Source: Clostridiales bacterium | Lineage (GTDB): Bacteria; Bacillota; Clostridia; Saccharofermentanales; Saccharofermentanaceae | Reading direction: 5' to 3' | Assembly: GCA_017428545.1 (NCBI GenBank) | Contig: JAFRQR010000017.1 | Location: forward strand, 1 to 64,000 | Length of the DNA stretch: 64,000 nt | In this document: positions 55,467-63,939 of the stretch, one piece after another | Numbering within the stretch: position 1 is the first letter of the stretch | How the letters are laid out: each line of letters opens with the position of its first letter | Made by a program: the position numbers and the translations under genes | Notes under the pieces: model-generated | Told to the model about the DNA's origin: nothing | Seen by the model: only the letters and a program-made list of their open reading frames with translations | The model's database searches: none

Positions 55467-55786
55467 TCCGTACAGACGTTTTCTTCCTGTATCTTGTCGT
55501 CATGGCGGGCGTGACCTATCTGATCCGTATGCTTCCGCTTGTCCTTTGCAGGAAGAAGATAGAGAACCGGTTTATCCGCTCATTCCTCTATTACATACCG
55601 TACGCGGTACTTTCGGCCATGACGATCCCGGCGATCTTTTATTCGACAGGATGCCTTCTGTCCGCGGCCCTCGGGCTTTTTGTAGCCGTGCTGCTGTCGC
55701 TTTTTGAAAAGAAACTGCTGACTGTAGCGATCGGCGCGTGTGCCACTGTTTTTGTTGTAGAATATCTTATGAATCTTCTGGGCTGA
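55463..55786 (+). CDS. azlD: AzlD-family small subunit of branched-chain amino acid exporter
   Basis: A 107-residue membrane protein with three to four helices. It carries the AzlD pattern VTYLIRMLPLVLCRKKIENRF (split in the family at the Arg) and YIPYAVLSAMTIPAIFYSTG. The ATG is within the last codons of azlC, indicating coupling. With AzlC it forms the exporter for branched-chain amino acids, or azaleucine as in Bacillus. Confidence 0.92.
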   Translation: MIRTDVFFLYLVVMAGVTYLIRMLPLVLCRKKIENRFIRSFLYYIPYAVLSAMTIPAIFYSTGCLLSAALGLFVAVLLSLFEKKLLTVAIGACATVFVVEYLMNLLG

Positions 55787-55817
55787 CCCGATAGTACAGT
55801 AAGAGAAAGGAAATACT

Positions 55818-56249
55818 ATGAATGAGAATTTTGTTCCTGTAGAAAAACGTGATCTTGCCTGGGCAAGAGAGACGTTTGCCAATGACCGTTTCGCGACGGA
55901 AGCTGCCGGAGTCATCATCGAGGAGGCAGGGGATAAGGTCTGCCGCTGCAGCATGAAAATCACACCGGTGCACAGAAATGCCGCCGGAGGAGTTATGGGC
56001 GGTGCTATCTTTACGATGGCTGACCTGACGTTTGCGGTAGCGGCGAATTTCGGCGGAAGAATGACCGTATCTATAAGCAGCAACATTTCTTTTGTCGGAC
56101 CGTGTAAGGGCGATGTGCTATATAGTTCGGCAAGATGCATCAAGTCCGGAAGAAGCACCTGTTTTTACGAGGTCGAGATCGTTGATGACCTGGGAAATAA
56201 AGTAGCGTTCGTGACGTTTACGGGTTTTGTCAAGGATCAGAGTTTCTAA
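55818..56249 (+). CDS. PaaI-like hotdog-fold thioesterase
   Basis: A 143-residue acyl-CoA thioesterase-like protein. The hotdog core is visible: HRNAAGGVMGGAIFTMADLTFAVAAN is the central helix with the conserved Gly and Asp of the 4HBT/PaaI group, followed by SSNISFVGPCKGDVLYSSA. Substrate is unknown. GAAAGGAAA precedes the ATG. It is followed by the tRNA cluster, which has its own promoter. Confidence 0.85.
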   Translation: MNENFVPVEKRDLAWARETFANDRFATEAAGVIIEEAGDKVCRCSMKITPVHRNAAGGVMGGAIFTMADLTFAVAANFGGRMTVSISSNISFVGPCKGDVLYSSARCIKSGRSTCFYEVEIVDDLGNKVAFVTFTGFVKDQSF

Positions 56250-56318
56250 GCAGAAAGCCCGAAGAACGGTGCTTTTGCCGATGTGGTGAAAAACTTTGTG
56301 CTTTTTTGGGAAATCTTG

Positions 56319-56347
56319 TTGACAACTAAGATGTGTTTCGGTATACT
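56319..56347 (+). promoter_or_regulatory. Consensus sigma-A promoter of the tRNA cluster
   Basis: TTGACA at 56319-56324, a 17-base spacer and TATACT at 56342-56347, about 40 bases before tRNA-Val. Confidence 0.88.
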
Positions 56348-56387
56348 TCTTCTTGCGCTTCAAGGAGCGCCCCGGCAATGAATAGAT

Positions 56388-56463
56388 GGAAGATTAGCTC
56401 AGCTGGGAGAGCACCTGCCTTACAAGCAGGGGGTCACAGGTTCGAGCCCTGTATCTTCCACCA
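56388..56463 (+). tRNA. tRNA-Val (anticodon TAC)
   Basis: A full cloverleaf: acceptor GGAAGAT/ATCTTCC, anticodon stem CCTGC/GCAGG with loop CTTACAA, so anticodon TAC at 56421-56423. TTCGAGC closes the T loop, and CCA is encoded at 56461-56463. It reads GUA and, with wobble modification, other Val codons. Confidence 0.97.
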
Positions 56464-56467
56464 TCAT

Positions 56468-56544
56468 GGCGCAGTAGTTCAGTTGGTTAGAATGCCAGCC
56501 TGTCACGCTGGAGGTCGAGGGTTCGAGCCCCTTCTGCGTCGCCA
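56468..56544 (+). tRNA. tRNA-Asp (anticodon GTC)
   Basis: Acceptor GGCGCAG/CTGCGTC with one G-U, anticodon stem CCAGC/GCTGG, loop CTGTCAC, anticodon GTC at 56502-56504, T loop TTCGAGC, encoded CCA. It follows tRNA-Val by four bases. A hairpin ATCGGTCC/GGACCGAT at 56549-56569 lies between this tRNA and tRNA-Phe. Confidence 0.97.
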
Positions 56545-56577
56545 GATGATCGGTCCATAAAGGACCGATTATCATTT

Positions 56578-56653
56578 GCCCAGATAGCTCAGTCGGTAGA
56601 GCAGGGGACTGAAAATCCCCGTGTCGTTGGTTCGATTCCGACTCTGGGCACCA
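56578..56653 (+). tRNA. tRNA-Phe (anticodon GAA)
   Basis: Acceptor GCCCAGA/TCTGGGC, anticodon stem GGGGA/TCCCC, loop CTGAAAA, anticodon GAA at 56611-56613, T loop TTCGATT, encoded CCA. The last tRNA of the three-gene transcript. Confidence 0.97.
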
Positions 56654-56656
56654 ACC

Positions 56657-56697
56657 AGGGACTGTTTCAGAAATGAAACGGTCCCTGTTGTTTTTTC
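56657..56697 (+). terminator. Intrinsic terminator of the tRNA cluster
   Basis: CAGGGAC extended by GTTTCA pairs with TGAAAC then GTCCCTG (56657-56687), with one mismatch. It is followed by TTGTTTTTT. Confidence 0.9.
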
Positions 56698-56818
56698 CGT
56701 TGATCTATTTCGCTAAATTCGACGAAATATCTAATGACTTATTTAGATTTTCGTCTTTCCTATATTTTTTTAATATGATATATTTTGTAGGCACGCATGT
56801 ATGCGTAGGAGGTAGAAA

Positions 56819-59560
56819 ATGAATCATCCGTTTTCAAAAGAAACCGAAGCCGTTGTAAAAGAACTTGAAACCGACATAAAGGCCGGTTTGACGAAGACCG
56901 AGGCCGACAAACGTCTGGCTAAGTATGGTCCGAATTCCCTCGGAGAAGAAAAGAAGACTCCGCTCTGGAAACGTTTTTTAGGTCAGTTTGCAGATGCAAT
57001 GGTACTGATCCTTATCGGCGCCGCGATCCTTTCGGCGGTCATGGCCGTAAAAGAAGGCGGTTTTTCCGGATGGATCGATGTAATCGTTATCCTTGCGATC
57101 GTTATTATCAATGCGGTCCTGGGTGTATATCAGGAAGGTAAAGCGGATGAAGCGATCGCCGCGCTGAAGAAGATGAGTTCTCCGCAGGCAAAAGTCGTCC
57201 GCGACAATATGCAGCAGATGATCGATTCCGATAAGCTCGTTCCGGGTGATGTCGTCGTTCTTGACGCCGGTGACCTGGTTGCTGCAGATATCCGTCTTAC
57301 GGAAGCAAGCTCCATGAAAGTCGAAGAGGCATCCCTTACAGGTGAATCCGTTCCGGTCGATAAGGATGCGACCGTTGTCCTCGAAGAAGACTGCGGCATC
57401 GGTGACCGTAAGAACATGCTCTATATGGGTACAGCCGTTACATACGGCCGTGGACGCGGTGTTGTAGTTGAAACGGGCGGTACCACTGAACTCGGTAAGA
57501 TCGCGAATCGTCTTTCTTCCATTGACAATGAAGATACTCCGCTTCAGAGAAACCTCAATAAACTCGGTAAGATCCTCGGTATCGTCTGCGTGGCGATCTG
57601 CCTGATCGTATTTGTCGTTGACGTATTCCTGCAGGGTGAAGCCTGGGATGAAGCCCTGATGACTGCCGTCAGCCTGGCGGTTGCCGCCATTCCTGAAGGA
57701 CTTGCCGCCGTCGTTACCATCGTTCTTGCCCTCGGCATGACGAAAATGGCAAGCAAGAACGCGATCGTCCGCCGTCTCCTTGCCGTTGAGACACTCGGCT
57801 GCGTTGACGTTATCTGCACCGATAAGACCGGTACACTGACGCAGAACGAAATGACCGTACGAAAAGTATTTGACGGTGAAAAATCCTACGATGTCACCGG
57901 TATCGGATATGCTCCGGAAGGTCAGATCCAGGATGAAAACGGAAATAAGATCACACCGGACGAAAAGCTCCTTCGTCTTCTTCAGTCCTGCGTACTTTGT
58001 AGTGATGCAGTAACACCGAAGGGCGAAGACGGCAGATATTCCTGCATCGGTGACCCGACGGAGGCAGCTCTTGTTGCACTGGGCGCAAAGTCCGGTCTTC
58101 CTAAAGAAGAAACGAATAAACTTTACCCGCGTATCGCGGAACTTCCTTTTGACTCGGATCGAAAGATGATGACGACATATCATCCGAACATCGTTCCGGG
58201 CGCGATCGTATCCTTTACCAAGGGTGCTCCGGATATCGTTCTTGACCGCTGTATCGAGTACTTCGACGGACAAAAGAATGTACCGATGACCGACGAGATC
58301 AGAAAGCGTATCTCCGAGACGAACCACGGGTATGCCACCAAAGCGCTTCGTGTACTGGCTTTTGCTTATCGCTCTTTCGAAGGTAAGACTGAGATCGAGG
58401 CGGATTTCTCTCATGAAGCGGATATGTGCTTCATCGGTCTGGTCGGAATGATCGACCCGGCCAGAACAGAGGTCAAGGATGCTATGGCGATCTGCCGTGA
58501 GGCAGGTATCCGTGCCGTCATGATCACCGGCGACTATAAAGATACGGCCGTTGCGATCGCCAATGACCTCGGCATGATGGATGAAAACTCCGGCAGCCTT
58601 TCCGGTGCCGAGCTTGATAAGGTCTCCGATGAAGACTTCCAGACCGTCTGCGAGACCACAAACGTATATGCCCGTGTATCTCCGGACCATAAAGTCCGTA
58701 TCGTTACCGCGCTTAAGAAGAACGACCACATCGCTTCCATGACCGGTGACGGCGTTAACGACGCGATGGCCCTGAAGTCCGCGGATATCGGTGTTGCCAT
58801 GGGTATCACGGGAACCGACGTTGCGAAGAACTCTTCCGACATGATCCTGACCGATGATAACTTCGCCACGATCGTATCGGCTGTCGAGGAAGGACGTGTC
58901 ATCTACAGCAACATCAGAAAGTTCGTCGGATTCCTTCTTTCCTGTAATGTCGGTGAGATCCTGGTCATCTTCCTGATCTCCCTGATCCCGGCATCCCTGA
59001 TCACAGGTATCGGTACTCCGCTTACCGCGATCCAGCTTCTGTGGCTGAATCTTGTCACCGACAGTTTCCCGGCACTTGCTCTCGGAAGAGAGAAGGGTGA
59101 GCCGGATATCATGAAGCAGCCGCCGAGAAAAAAATCTGAATCGATCATCAACAAGTCGATGAAGATCAATATCCTCGTACAGAGCCTGGCGATCTTTGCT
59201 GCTGTATTTACTTCTTTCGTTCTCGGTCTGACGGTATTCTTCAAAGATGCCGAAGTTCCGATCGAAGGCGCAAGAACGATGGCCTTTGCCACATTGATCC
59301 TCGCAGAGCTTTTCCGTGCTTACGGCGCCCGCTCCGAACGTATCAGTGTCTTCAAACTCGGCGTGTTCAGTAATAAGTTCATGAACATCTCCGTCGCCGG
59401 ATCCATCGGACTTCTTCTGGCAGTTATCTACATCCCGGGTGTGAATTCGATCTTCGACAATATCATGCTCGCTCCGATCTACTGGATCCCGATCATCATT
59501 CTGGCATTTATACCGTTTGCCGCAAGTGAGATCCATAAGTTGATCAAGAATCGAAAATAA
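56819..59560 (+). CDS. Calcium-type P2A P-type ATPase
   Basis: A 913-residue cation pump, probably exporting Ca2+. The phosphorylation motif CTDKTGTLTQNEMT is near residue 335. TGES (actuator loop), the membrane motif AAIPEGLAAVVTIVLALG (PEGL, as in SERCA), KGAPD in the nucleotide-binding domain and GDGVNDAMALKSADIGVAMG are also present. Ten membrane helices are expected. The cation-transporter N-terminal domain starts MNHPFSKETEAV. A strong AGGAGG site precedes the ATG. The gene is monocistronic. Ca2+ is favoured by PEGL and by the NLVTDSFPALALG motif in helix 6. Confidence 0.93.
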   Translation: MNHPFSKETEAVVKELETDIKAGLTKTEADKRLAKYGPNSLGEEKKTPLWKRFLGQFADAMVLILIGAAILSAVMAVKEGGFSGWIDVIVILAIVIINAVLGVYQEGKADEAIAALKKMSSPQAKVVRDNMQQMIDSDKLVPGDVVVLDAGDLVAADIRLTEASSMKVEEASLTGESVPVDKDATVVLEEDCGIGDRKNMLYMGTAVTYGRGRGVVVETGGTTELGKIANRLSSIDNEDTPLQRNLNKLGKILGIVCVAICLIVFVVDVFLQGEAWDEALMTAVSLAVAAIPEGLAAVVTIVLALGMTKMASKNAIVRRLLAVETLGCVDVICTDKTGTLTQNEMTVRKVFDGEKSYDVTGIGYAPEGQIQDENGNKITPDEKLLRLLQSCVLCSDAVTPKGEDGRYSCIGDPTEAALVALGAKSGLPKEETNKLYPRIAELPFDSDRKMMTTYHPNIVPGAIVSFTKGAPDIVLDRCIEYFDGQKNVPMTDEIRKRISETNHGYATKALRVLAFAYRSFEGKTEIEADFSHEADMCFIGLVGMIDPARTEVKDAMAICREAGIRAVMITGDYKDTAVAIANDLGMMDENSGSLSGAELDKVSDEDFQTVCETTNVYARVSPDHKVRIVTALKKNDHIASMTGDGVNDAMALKSADIGVAMGITGTDVAKNSSDMILTDDNFATIVSAVEEGRVIYSNIRKFVGFLLSCNVGEILVIFLISLIPASLITGIGTPLTAIQLLWLNLVTDSFPALALGREKGEPDIMKQPPRKKSESIINKSMKINILVQSLAIFAAVFTSFVLGLTVFFKDAEVPIEGARTMAFATLILAELFRAYGARSERISVFKLGVFSNKFMNISVAGSIGLLLAVIYIPGVNSIFDNIMLAPIYWIPIIILAFIPFAASEIHKLIKNRK

Positions 59561-59580
59561 CTGTTGATTAAGAAATATTC

Positions 59581-59609
59581 TTGTGTTAATATCTAACAGT
59601 TATTATAAT
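59581..59609 (+). promoter_or_regulatory. Promoter of secG-rnr
   Basis: TTGTGT at 59581-59586, a 17-base spacer and a perfect TATAAT at 59604-59609, about 27 bases ahead of secG. Confidence 0.7.
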
Positions 59610-59635
59610 TGAGAACAGTCTTGGAGGCTGATATA

Positions 59636-59887
59636 ATGAATACATTAGCAGTTGTACTTACATGTGTCGATATTATTGTATGCATCGCCTTGATCATTCT
59701 GGTCATGTCCCAGGAGGGCAACGATCAGGGTATGGGTGTCGTTGGCGGTAGCGGAAACAACTCCTTCTACGAGAAGTCGAAGGGCAGAACATTTGATGAG
59801 AAGCTCAAGAAGATCACTCTTTTTACGGCGATCCTCTTTGCGATCCTCACTGTAGTTCTTTTCCTGGTTCTTGCCAGAGGTTTTTAA
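59636..59887 (+). CDS. secG: Preprotein translocase subunit SecG
   Basis: An 83-residue subunit of the SecYEG channel with two membrane helices (about residues 3-23 and 57-79). Between them is a Gly/Asn-rich loop with MSQEGNDQGMGVVGGSG, a family trait. The ATG at 59636 follows TTGGAGG; an upstream ATG at 59609 overlaps the promoter -10 and is rejected. secG before rnr is the standard order in Bacillota. Confidence 0.95.
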   Translation: MNTLAVVLTCVDIIVCIALIILVMSQEGNDQGMGVVGGSGNNSFYEKSKGRTFDEKLKKITLFTAILFAILTVVLFLVLARGF

Positions 59888-59914
59888 GACACATCTGATC
59901 TAAAGTGAAAAAGT

Positions 59915-59952
59915 GAACTGCTGACCGGTTTTCCGGGAGGCAGTTCTTTTTT
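59915..59952 (+). terminator. Intrinsic terminator between secG and rnr
   Basis: GAACTGC (59915-59921) pairs with GCAGTTC (59940-59946), with CCGG/CCGG inside, then a T run to 59952. It may attenuate expression of rnr. Confidence 0.85.
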
Positions 59953-59982
59953 ATCCTTCTGCTAAGGAAACGAGGGACGAAA

Positions 59983-61830
59983 ATGGGAAGACATAACAGA
60001 AGACATATCAAGATCCGCCCGAGCGGAAGAAAAGAAAGTTCCAAAGCCAAGATCCCGGCTTCCCGCGAAGTGACGATCGCGGAACTTCCGCCGAGAGGAC
60101 CTCAGTGTCTGGAAAACCAGTGTGTGGGTATCCTTAAAGAAGGAAGGGAAGGCGGCATCGTCGTTCCTGATCCGGGGTATCCGGCTACGGCATACGGTCA
60201 GATCATCATAAGAAGAAACCAGTTAAACGGCGCGCCTTACGGCATGAAGGTCGTCTGTGAAGTTTTAAATCCATCTGCCAAGAGGGCAGAATACGAAGGC
60301 CGGATCATCGAAGTCCTCGGAGATCCCGGAAATAATGACGTGGCCATGCTTTCGATCCTTCGTCAGTTTGGTCTTTCGAACGTATTTCCCGCTGCGGTCA
60401 CGGATGAGGCTTCAAGGCTGCCGCTTTCTCCTACGGAAGAACAGATCGAGGAAGCGATCCTTCACGGAAGAAAAGATCTTCGAAATCTTCAGACGATCAC
60501 GATCGACGGCGAAGAGGCGAAAGACCTTGATGATGCGATCTCCATTTCCAAACTCGAAAAGGGCTGTTACCGGCTCTGGGTGCATATTGCCGACGTTTCC
60601 GAATATGTAACGGACGGTTCTGCTTTGGATAATGAGGCAAGGCTTCGCGGCACCTCCGTTTATCTGGTCGACCGTGTCATTCCGATGCTTCCTCCGAGAC
60701 TTTCCAACGGCCTTTGCAGCCTGAATCCGCATGTTCCGAGATTTACGCTTACCTGTGAGATGAAGATCGATCCGCAGGGTGAGATCATCGACAGTGAGAT
60801 CTACGAAAGCATCATCGAAAGCAACGCCAGGACCTCATATAACGAGATCAACGGTATCCTTTTCGAGGATAAGACGATCGAGGACTATATCCCGCTTGTT
60901 CCGATGATTAAGCTGATGCTCGAGCTTCGAGATGCCTTAAAGGATAAGAGAAAGAAGAGAGGCACGATCGATTTTGTGTTCCCGGAGACGCATGTTGAAC
61001 TGGATGCGGACGGTAATCCCGTCGATGTTTATCCGTATCCGATCAACACGATCCACAGTGTGATCGAGGAGTTTATGATCGCGGCCAATGAAGCCGTTGC
61101 CGAAAGATTCAATAAGCTCGAGAGTCCTTTTGTTTACCGTATCCATGAGGAACCGGACGAACTGAAGATCGCCGAATTCATGCATGTGGCAAGACTTTTC
61201 GGCGAGAACAGAAGACTTACCGGTAAGGTCACGCCTCTTTATCTTTCTGAACTTTTGGATGATATCGCGGATAAAGAATATGCGCCTGCTTTAAACCAGC
61301 TTCTTTTGAGAAGTATGGCCAAGGCTGTCTATTCGGAAAAGAATGTCGGTCATTTCGGTCTGGCATCAAAGTATTACTGTCACTTCACATCGCCGATCCG
61401 AAGATATCCTGACCTTTATATCCACAGGATCATTAAGAGCTGGCTGCATCAGAAACATCAGAAGCAGATGTTTGCCAATAAGGTTGCCGATGTGGCTTAC
61501 CATAGTTCGGAGATGGAGAGAAACAGCGTAGAAGCAGAGCGTGCCTCCGTAGATCTGAAGTGCGCCGAATACATGGCGGAGCGTGTAGGTGAGGAGTTCC
61601 CGGGAGTGGTCTCCGGAGCATGTCCTGCAGGAGTCTTCGTAAAACTGGAAAACACGATCGAAGGTATGGTCCCGTTTTCTTCTTTAAATGAGTACTTCGA
61701 GTTCGATGAGAGAAAACTTGAGGCCAAAGGATCGCGCGGTACTGTCTACCGGATCGGAAAAAAAGTGCGTGTCAAGGTTGCTTCCGCAGACCCGCTCACG
61801 CACCATATTGATTTCAATTTCGTAGAGTAA
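59983..61830 (+). CDS. rnr: Ribonuclease R-type 3'-5' exoribonuclease, short
   Basis: A 615-residue RNB-domain exoribonuclease. The metal-binding Asp cluster is in TIDGEEAKDLDDAIS, with YRLWVHIADVSEYV following; RNase II signature elements occur near YCHFTSPIRRYPDL. The N-terminus (MGRHNRRHIKIRPSGR) is basic and lacks the helix-turn-helix of longer RNase R. One cold-shock-like domain (GGIVVPDPGY) remains, and a C-terminal S1 domain begins about residue 535. Full RNase R is usually above 700 residues. It is downstream of secG as usual; smpB is not in view. Confidence 0.9.
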   Translation: MGRHNRRHIKIRPSGRKESSKAKIPASREVTIAELPPRGPQCLENQCVGILKEGREGGIVVPDPGYPATAYGQIIIRRNQLNGAPYGMKVVCEVLNPSAKRAEYEGRIIEVLGDPGNNDVAMLSILRQFGLSNVFPAAVTDEASRLPLSPTEEQIEEAILHGRKDLRNLQTITIDGEEAKDLDDAISISKLEKGCYRLWVHIADVSEYVTDGSALDNEARLRGTSVYLVDRVIPMLPPRLSNGLCSLNPHVPRFTLTCEMKIDPQGEIIDSEIYESIIESNARTSYNEINGILFEDKTIEDYIPLVPMIKLMLELRDALKDKRKKRGTIDFVFPETHVELDADGNPVDVYPYPINTIHSVIEEFMIAANEAVAERFNKLESPFVYRIHEEPDELKIAEFMHVARLFGENRRLTGKVTPLYLSELLDDIADKEYAPALNQLLLRSMAKAVYSEKNVGHFGLASKYYCHFTSPIRRYPDLYIHRIIKSWLHQKHQKQMFANKVADVAYHSSEMERNSVEAERASVDLKCAEYMAERVGEEFPGVVSGACPAGVFVKLENTIEGMVPFSSLNEYFEFDERKLEAKGSRGTVYRIGKKVRVKVASADPLTHHIDFNFVE

Positions 61831-61839
61831 AGAGTGTTG

Positions 61840-62073
61840 TTACTCTTCAACCTTAAAGGGCGCCAGTGCCTCAACAAGATCATCACAGGAATTGCTGTGG
61901 ATCTCGAGGTTGATCGCGCTCTGAAGTTCCAGACTGAAGATGCCCATGATGGACTTCGCGTCTACCACGTAGCGTCCGGAGGAAAGATCTACATCATAAG
62001 GATAGGAATTAACGATCTGAACAAATTCCTTGACATCAGAAATAGATTTAAAGCGAATCGGAAAACGAACCAT
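61840..62073 (-). CDS. HPr-like regulatory protein lacking the active-site histidine
   Basis: A 77-residue HPr-fold protein. The segment VVDAKSIMGIFSLEL contains Ser41, equivalent to the regulatory Ser46 of HPr phosphorylated by HPr kinase. Where HPr has GLHARPA with the phospho-His15, this protein reads SISDVKEF, so it cannot carry phosphate from Enzyme I. It resembles Crh in logic: a CcpA or metabolic regulator rather than a carrier. It is convergent with rnr and has its own promoter. Confidence 0.8.
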   Translation of the reverse strand: MVRFPIRFKSISDVKEFVQIVNSYPYDVDLSSGRYVVDAKSIMGIFSLELQSAINLEIHSNSCDDLVEALAPFKVEE

Positions 62074-62112
62074 GCTTTTTGCCTCCTATATGTGCTGAAA
62101 GACTATGGAATT

Positions 62113-62140
62113 AGTTTATCACAGCAGTTTGGTATGTCAA
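62113..62140 (-). promoter_or_regulatory. Promoter of the HPr-like gene
   Basis: Minus-strand TTGACA (62135-62140), a 16-base spacer and TAAACT (62113-62118). It is divergent from, and adjacent to, the mtaB promoter. Confidence 0.65.
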
Positions 62141-62151
62141 TGTGATAATGT

Positions 62152-62179
62152 TTGAAAGATATCGGTTTACAGGTATAAT
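62152..62179 (+). promoter_or_regulatory. Promoter of mtaB
   Basis: TTGAAA at 62152-62157, a 16-base spacer and a perfect TATAAT at 62174-62179, about 30 bases before the start codon. Confidence 0.7.
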
Positions 62180-62208
62180 TAGTTCATCAATTTGACGAAA
62201 GGGACAAG

Positions 62209-63516
62209 ATGTCTTTAAAAGTTTACTTTCTTACTTTGGGCTGCAAGGTCAATTCCTATGAGACTGCGGCGATCGGAAAACTTCTTTCTGAGGAAGGATT
62301 TGAGGAAACGGAGGATCCTTCTTCCTGTGATGTTTATATCGTAAATACCTGCGCCGTAACGGGAGAGGCGGACAGAAAGTCACGCCAGATGGTGCGTAAG
62401 GCCCGCCGTGTGGCGCCGAATGCCGTCGTTGTGGCGATGGGCTGTCATACCCAGATGTGCAGGGATGAAAAAGACGCAGACATCGTTGTCGGAACGGATG
62501 ACCGCCCGACACTGATCCCTCTGCTTTTGGAAAAACTCAATATCAAGAAAAACGGAAATACGGAGGATGACCTGGATGCCGGTACCCGTTTCTTCGAATA
62601 CGGTTCGGTCCCCTATCAGGAAAACACCCGTGCCGTCGTCAAGATCGAGGATGGCTGCAACAATTTCTGCACATACTGTATCATCCCTTATTCCAGAGGA
62701 AGAGTCAGAAGCAGAAACAGAGAAGCGATCCTTTCGGAGATCTCGGACATGGCGGGTAAAGGATATCGCGAGTTCGTCATTACCGGGATCCATCTTTGTT
62801 CCTTTGAAAAAGAACTCGGGCGCGACAGTATGGCGCTCGGTGAGCTTTTAGAGGAAATATCGAAGATCAAAGGGGTGGAGCGTATCCGCCTGGGATCTCT
62901 GGAACCATCGTGCATGACACCGGAACTGATCGCAAAACTTAAGGCGATCCCTGCGATATGCCCGCATTTCCATCTGTCGCTTCAGAGCGGATCGGATACG
63001 GTCCTTAAGCGAATGAACCGTAAATACGATACGGATCTTTTCAGGATAGTCGTAAGCGACCTTACAAGTGCTTTTCCAAATGCAAGCTTTACGACGGACA
63101 TGATCTGCGGATTTCCCGGAGAGACGGAGGAAGAACATAAAGAATCCTGTGCTTTTGCCGAGGAGATCGGATTTACTCATATCCATGTGTTCCCGTTTTC
63201 ACCGAGAGAAGGGACGAAGGCCTGGAATATGGAAAAACAGGTCGACGGACAGGTCAAGTCAAGAAGAACGGCAGAGCTTCGCGCGATATCAGACCGTATG
63301 GAAAAGAAACGTGCGGAATCATTTATCGGAAAGACCGTGGAAGTGCTGGTGGAACAGGCGCCGGGAGACGGAACCTATGAAGGATACAGCAAAGAATATG
63401 TGCGCGTGATTGCATCGTCGGAGGAAAAGTTTGTCCCGGGAGATATCATTTTAGGTACGATCAATGATTTTCGAGATTTCGAGGTCCTCGGAACGGGATT
63501 TTCGAAAAAAACGTGA
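62209..63516 (+). CDS. mtaB: tRNA (t6A37) methylthiotransferase MtaB
   Basis: A 435-residue enzyme that converts t6A37 to ms2t6A37 in tRNAs reading ANN codons. The UPF0004 N-terminal domain begins LKVYFLTLGCKVNSYETAAI with the first cluster Cys. Further Cys in NTCAVTGEA and GCHTQMC complete it. The radical SAM cluster is CNNFCTYCIIP (residues about 149-159). A C-terminal TRAM domain follows. The CKVNSYE motif separates MtaB from MiaB. GAAAGGGACAAG precedes the ATG. Confidence 0.95.
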   Translation: MSLKVYFLTLGCKVNSYETAAIGKLLSEEGFEETEDPSSCDVYIVNTCAVTGEADRKSRQMVRKARRVAPNAVVVAMGCHTQMCRDEKDADIVVGTDDRPTLIPLLLEKLNIKKNGNTEDDLDAGTRFFEYGSVPYQENTRAVVKIEDGCNNFCTYCIIPYSRGRVRSRNREAILSEISDMAGKGYREFVITGIHLCSFEKELGRDSMALGELLEEISKIKGVERIRLGSLEPSCMTPELIAKLKAIPAICPHFHLSLQSGSDTVLKRMNRKYDTDLFRIVVSDLTSAFPNASFTTDMICGFPGETEEEHKESCAFAEEIGFTHIHVFPFSPREGTKAWNMEKQVDGQVKSRRTAELRAISDRMEKKRAESFIGKTVEVLVEQAPGDGTYEGYSKEYVRVIASSEEKFVPGDIILGTINDFRDFEVLGTGFSKKT

Positions 63517-63657
63517 GGAATTTCCAAAAAAGCGGTTCTTTTTCGCGGAAAAATCTAAATATTTTTATACGACGTGACAAATTTATAATGAAAAGTTGAT
63601 TTCTTATGTGTTAGAATAGATACACAAATGTGAAAGTAAAAAGGAGGTGCGTCAGCT

Positions 63658-63918
63658 ATGCAGGATTCCGGTACAGCCAGATTCTCATTTAACATGGAGA
63701 GATCTGAGGATGCCAAGGTATTGATGATGCAGGTTTTGGATGCGCTGCAGGAAAAGGGCTATAATCCGATCAATCAGCTGGTGGGTTACTTTATGTCCGG
63801 TGACCCGACCTACATTACAAACTACAAGGGCGCACGTGGAATTATCCGCCGTATGGAACGCGATGAGCTTCTCGAGGTCATCGTCAGGGAGTATTGTGAG
63901 AGACTGGCGGAAGAATAA
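63658..63918 (+). CDS. ireB: IreB-family regulatory phosphoprotein
   Basis: An 86-residue protein of the IreB (UPF0297) family, a target of the IreK-type Ser/Thr kinase in Enterococcus. It has the conserved beginning DSGTARFSF (with the phosphorylatable Thr region), [17 protein letters not shown] and [21 protein letters not shown]. Length and order before ruvX are typical of Bacillota. AAGGAGGTG precedes the ATG. Confidence 0.95.
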   Translation: MQDSGTARFSFNMERSEDAKVLMMQVLDALQEKGYNPINQLVGYFMSGDPTYITNYKGARGIIRRMERDELLEVIVREYCERLAEE

Positions 63919-63939
63919 TATATCAGGAGAAATGAAAGA

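Noticed and set aside
56978-59536. 852-codon open frame antisense to the calcium ATPase
   Set aside because: It mirrors codon structure of the real gene, has no ribosome site, and its composition (many His, Asp, Arg) is typical of a shadow frame. The plus-strand ATPase has all catalytic motifs.
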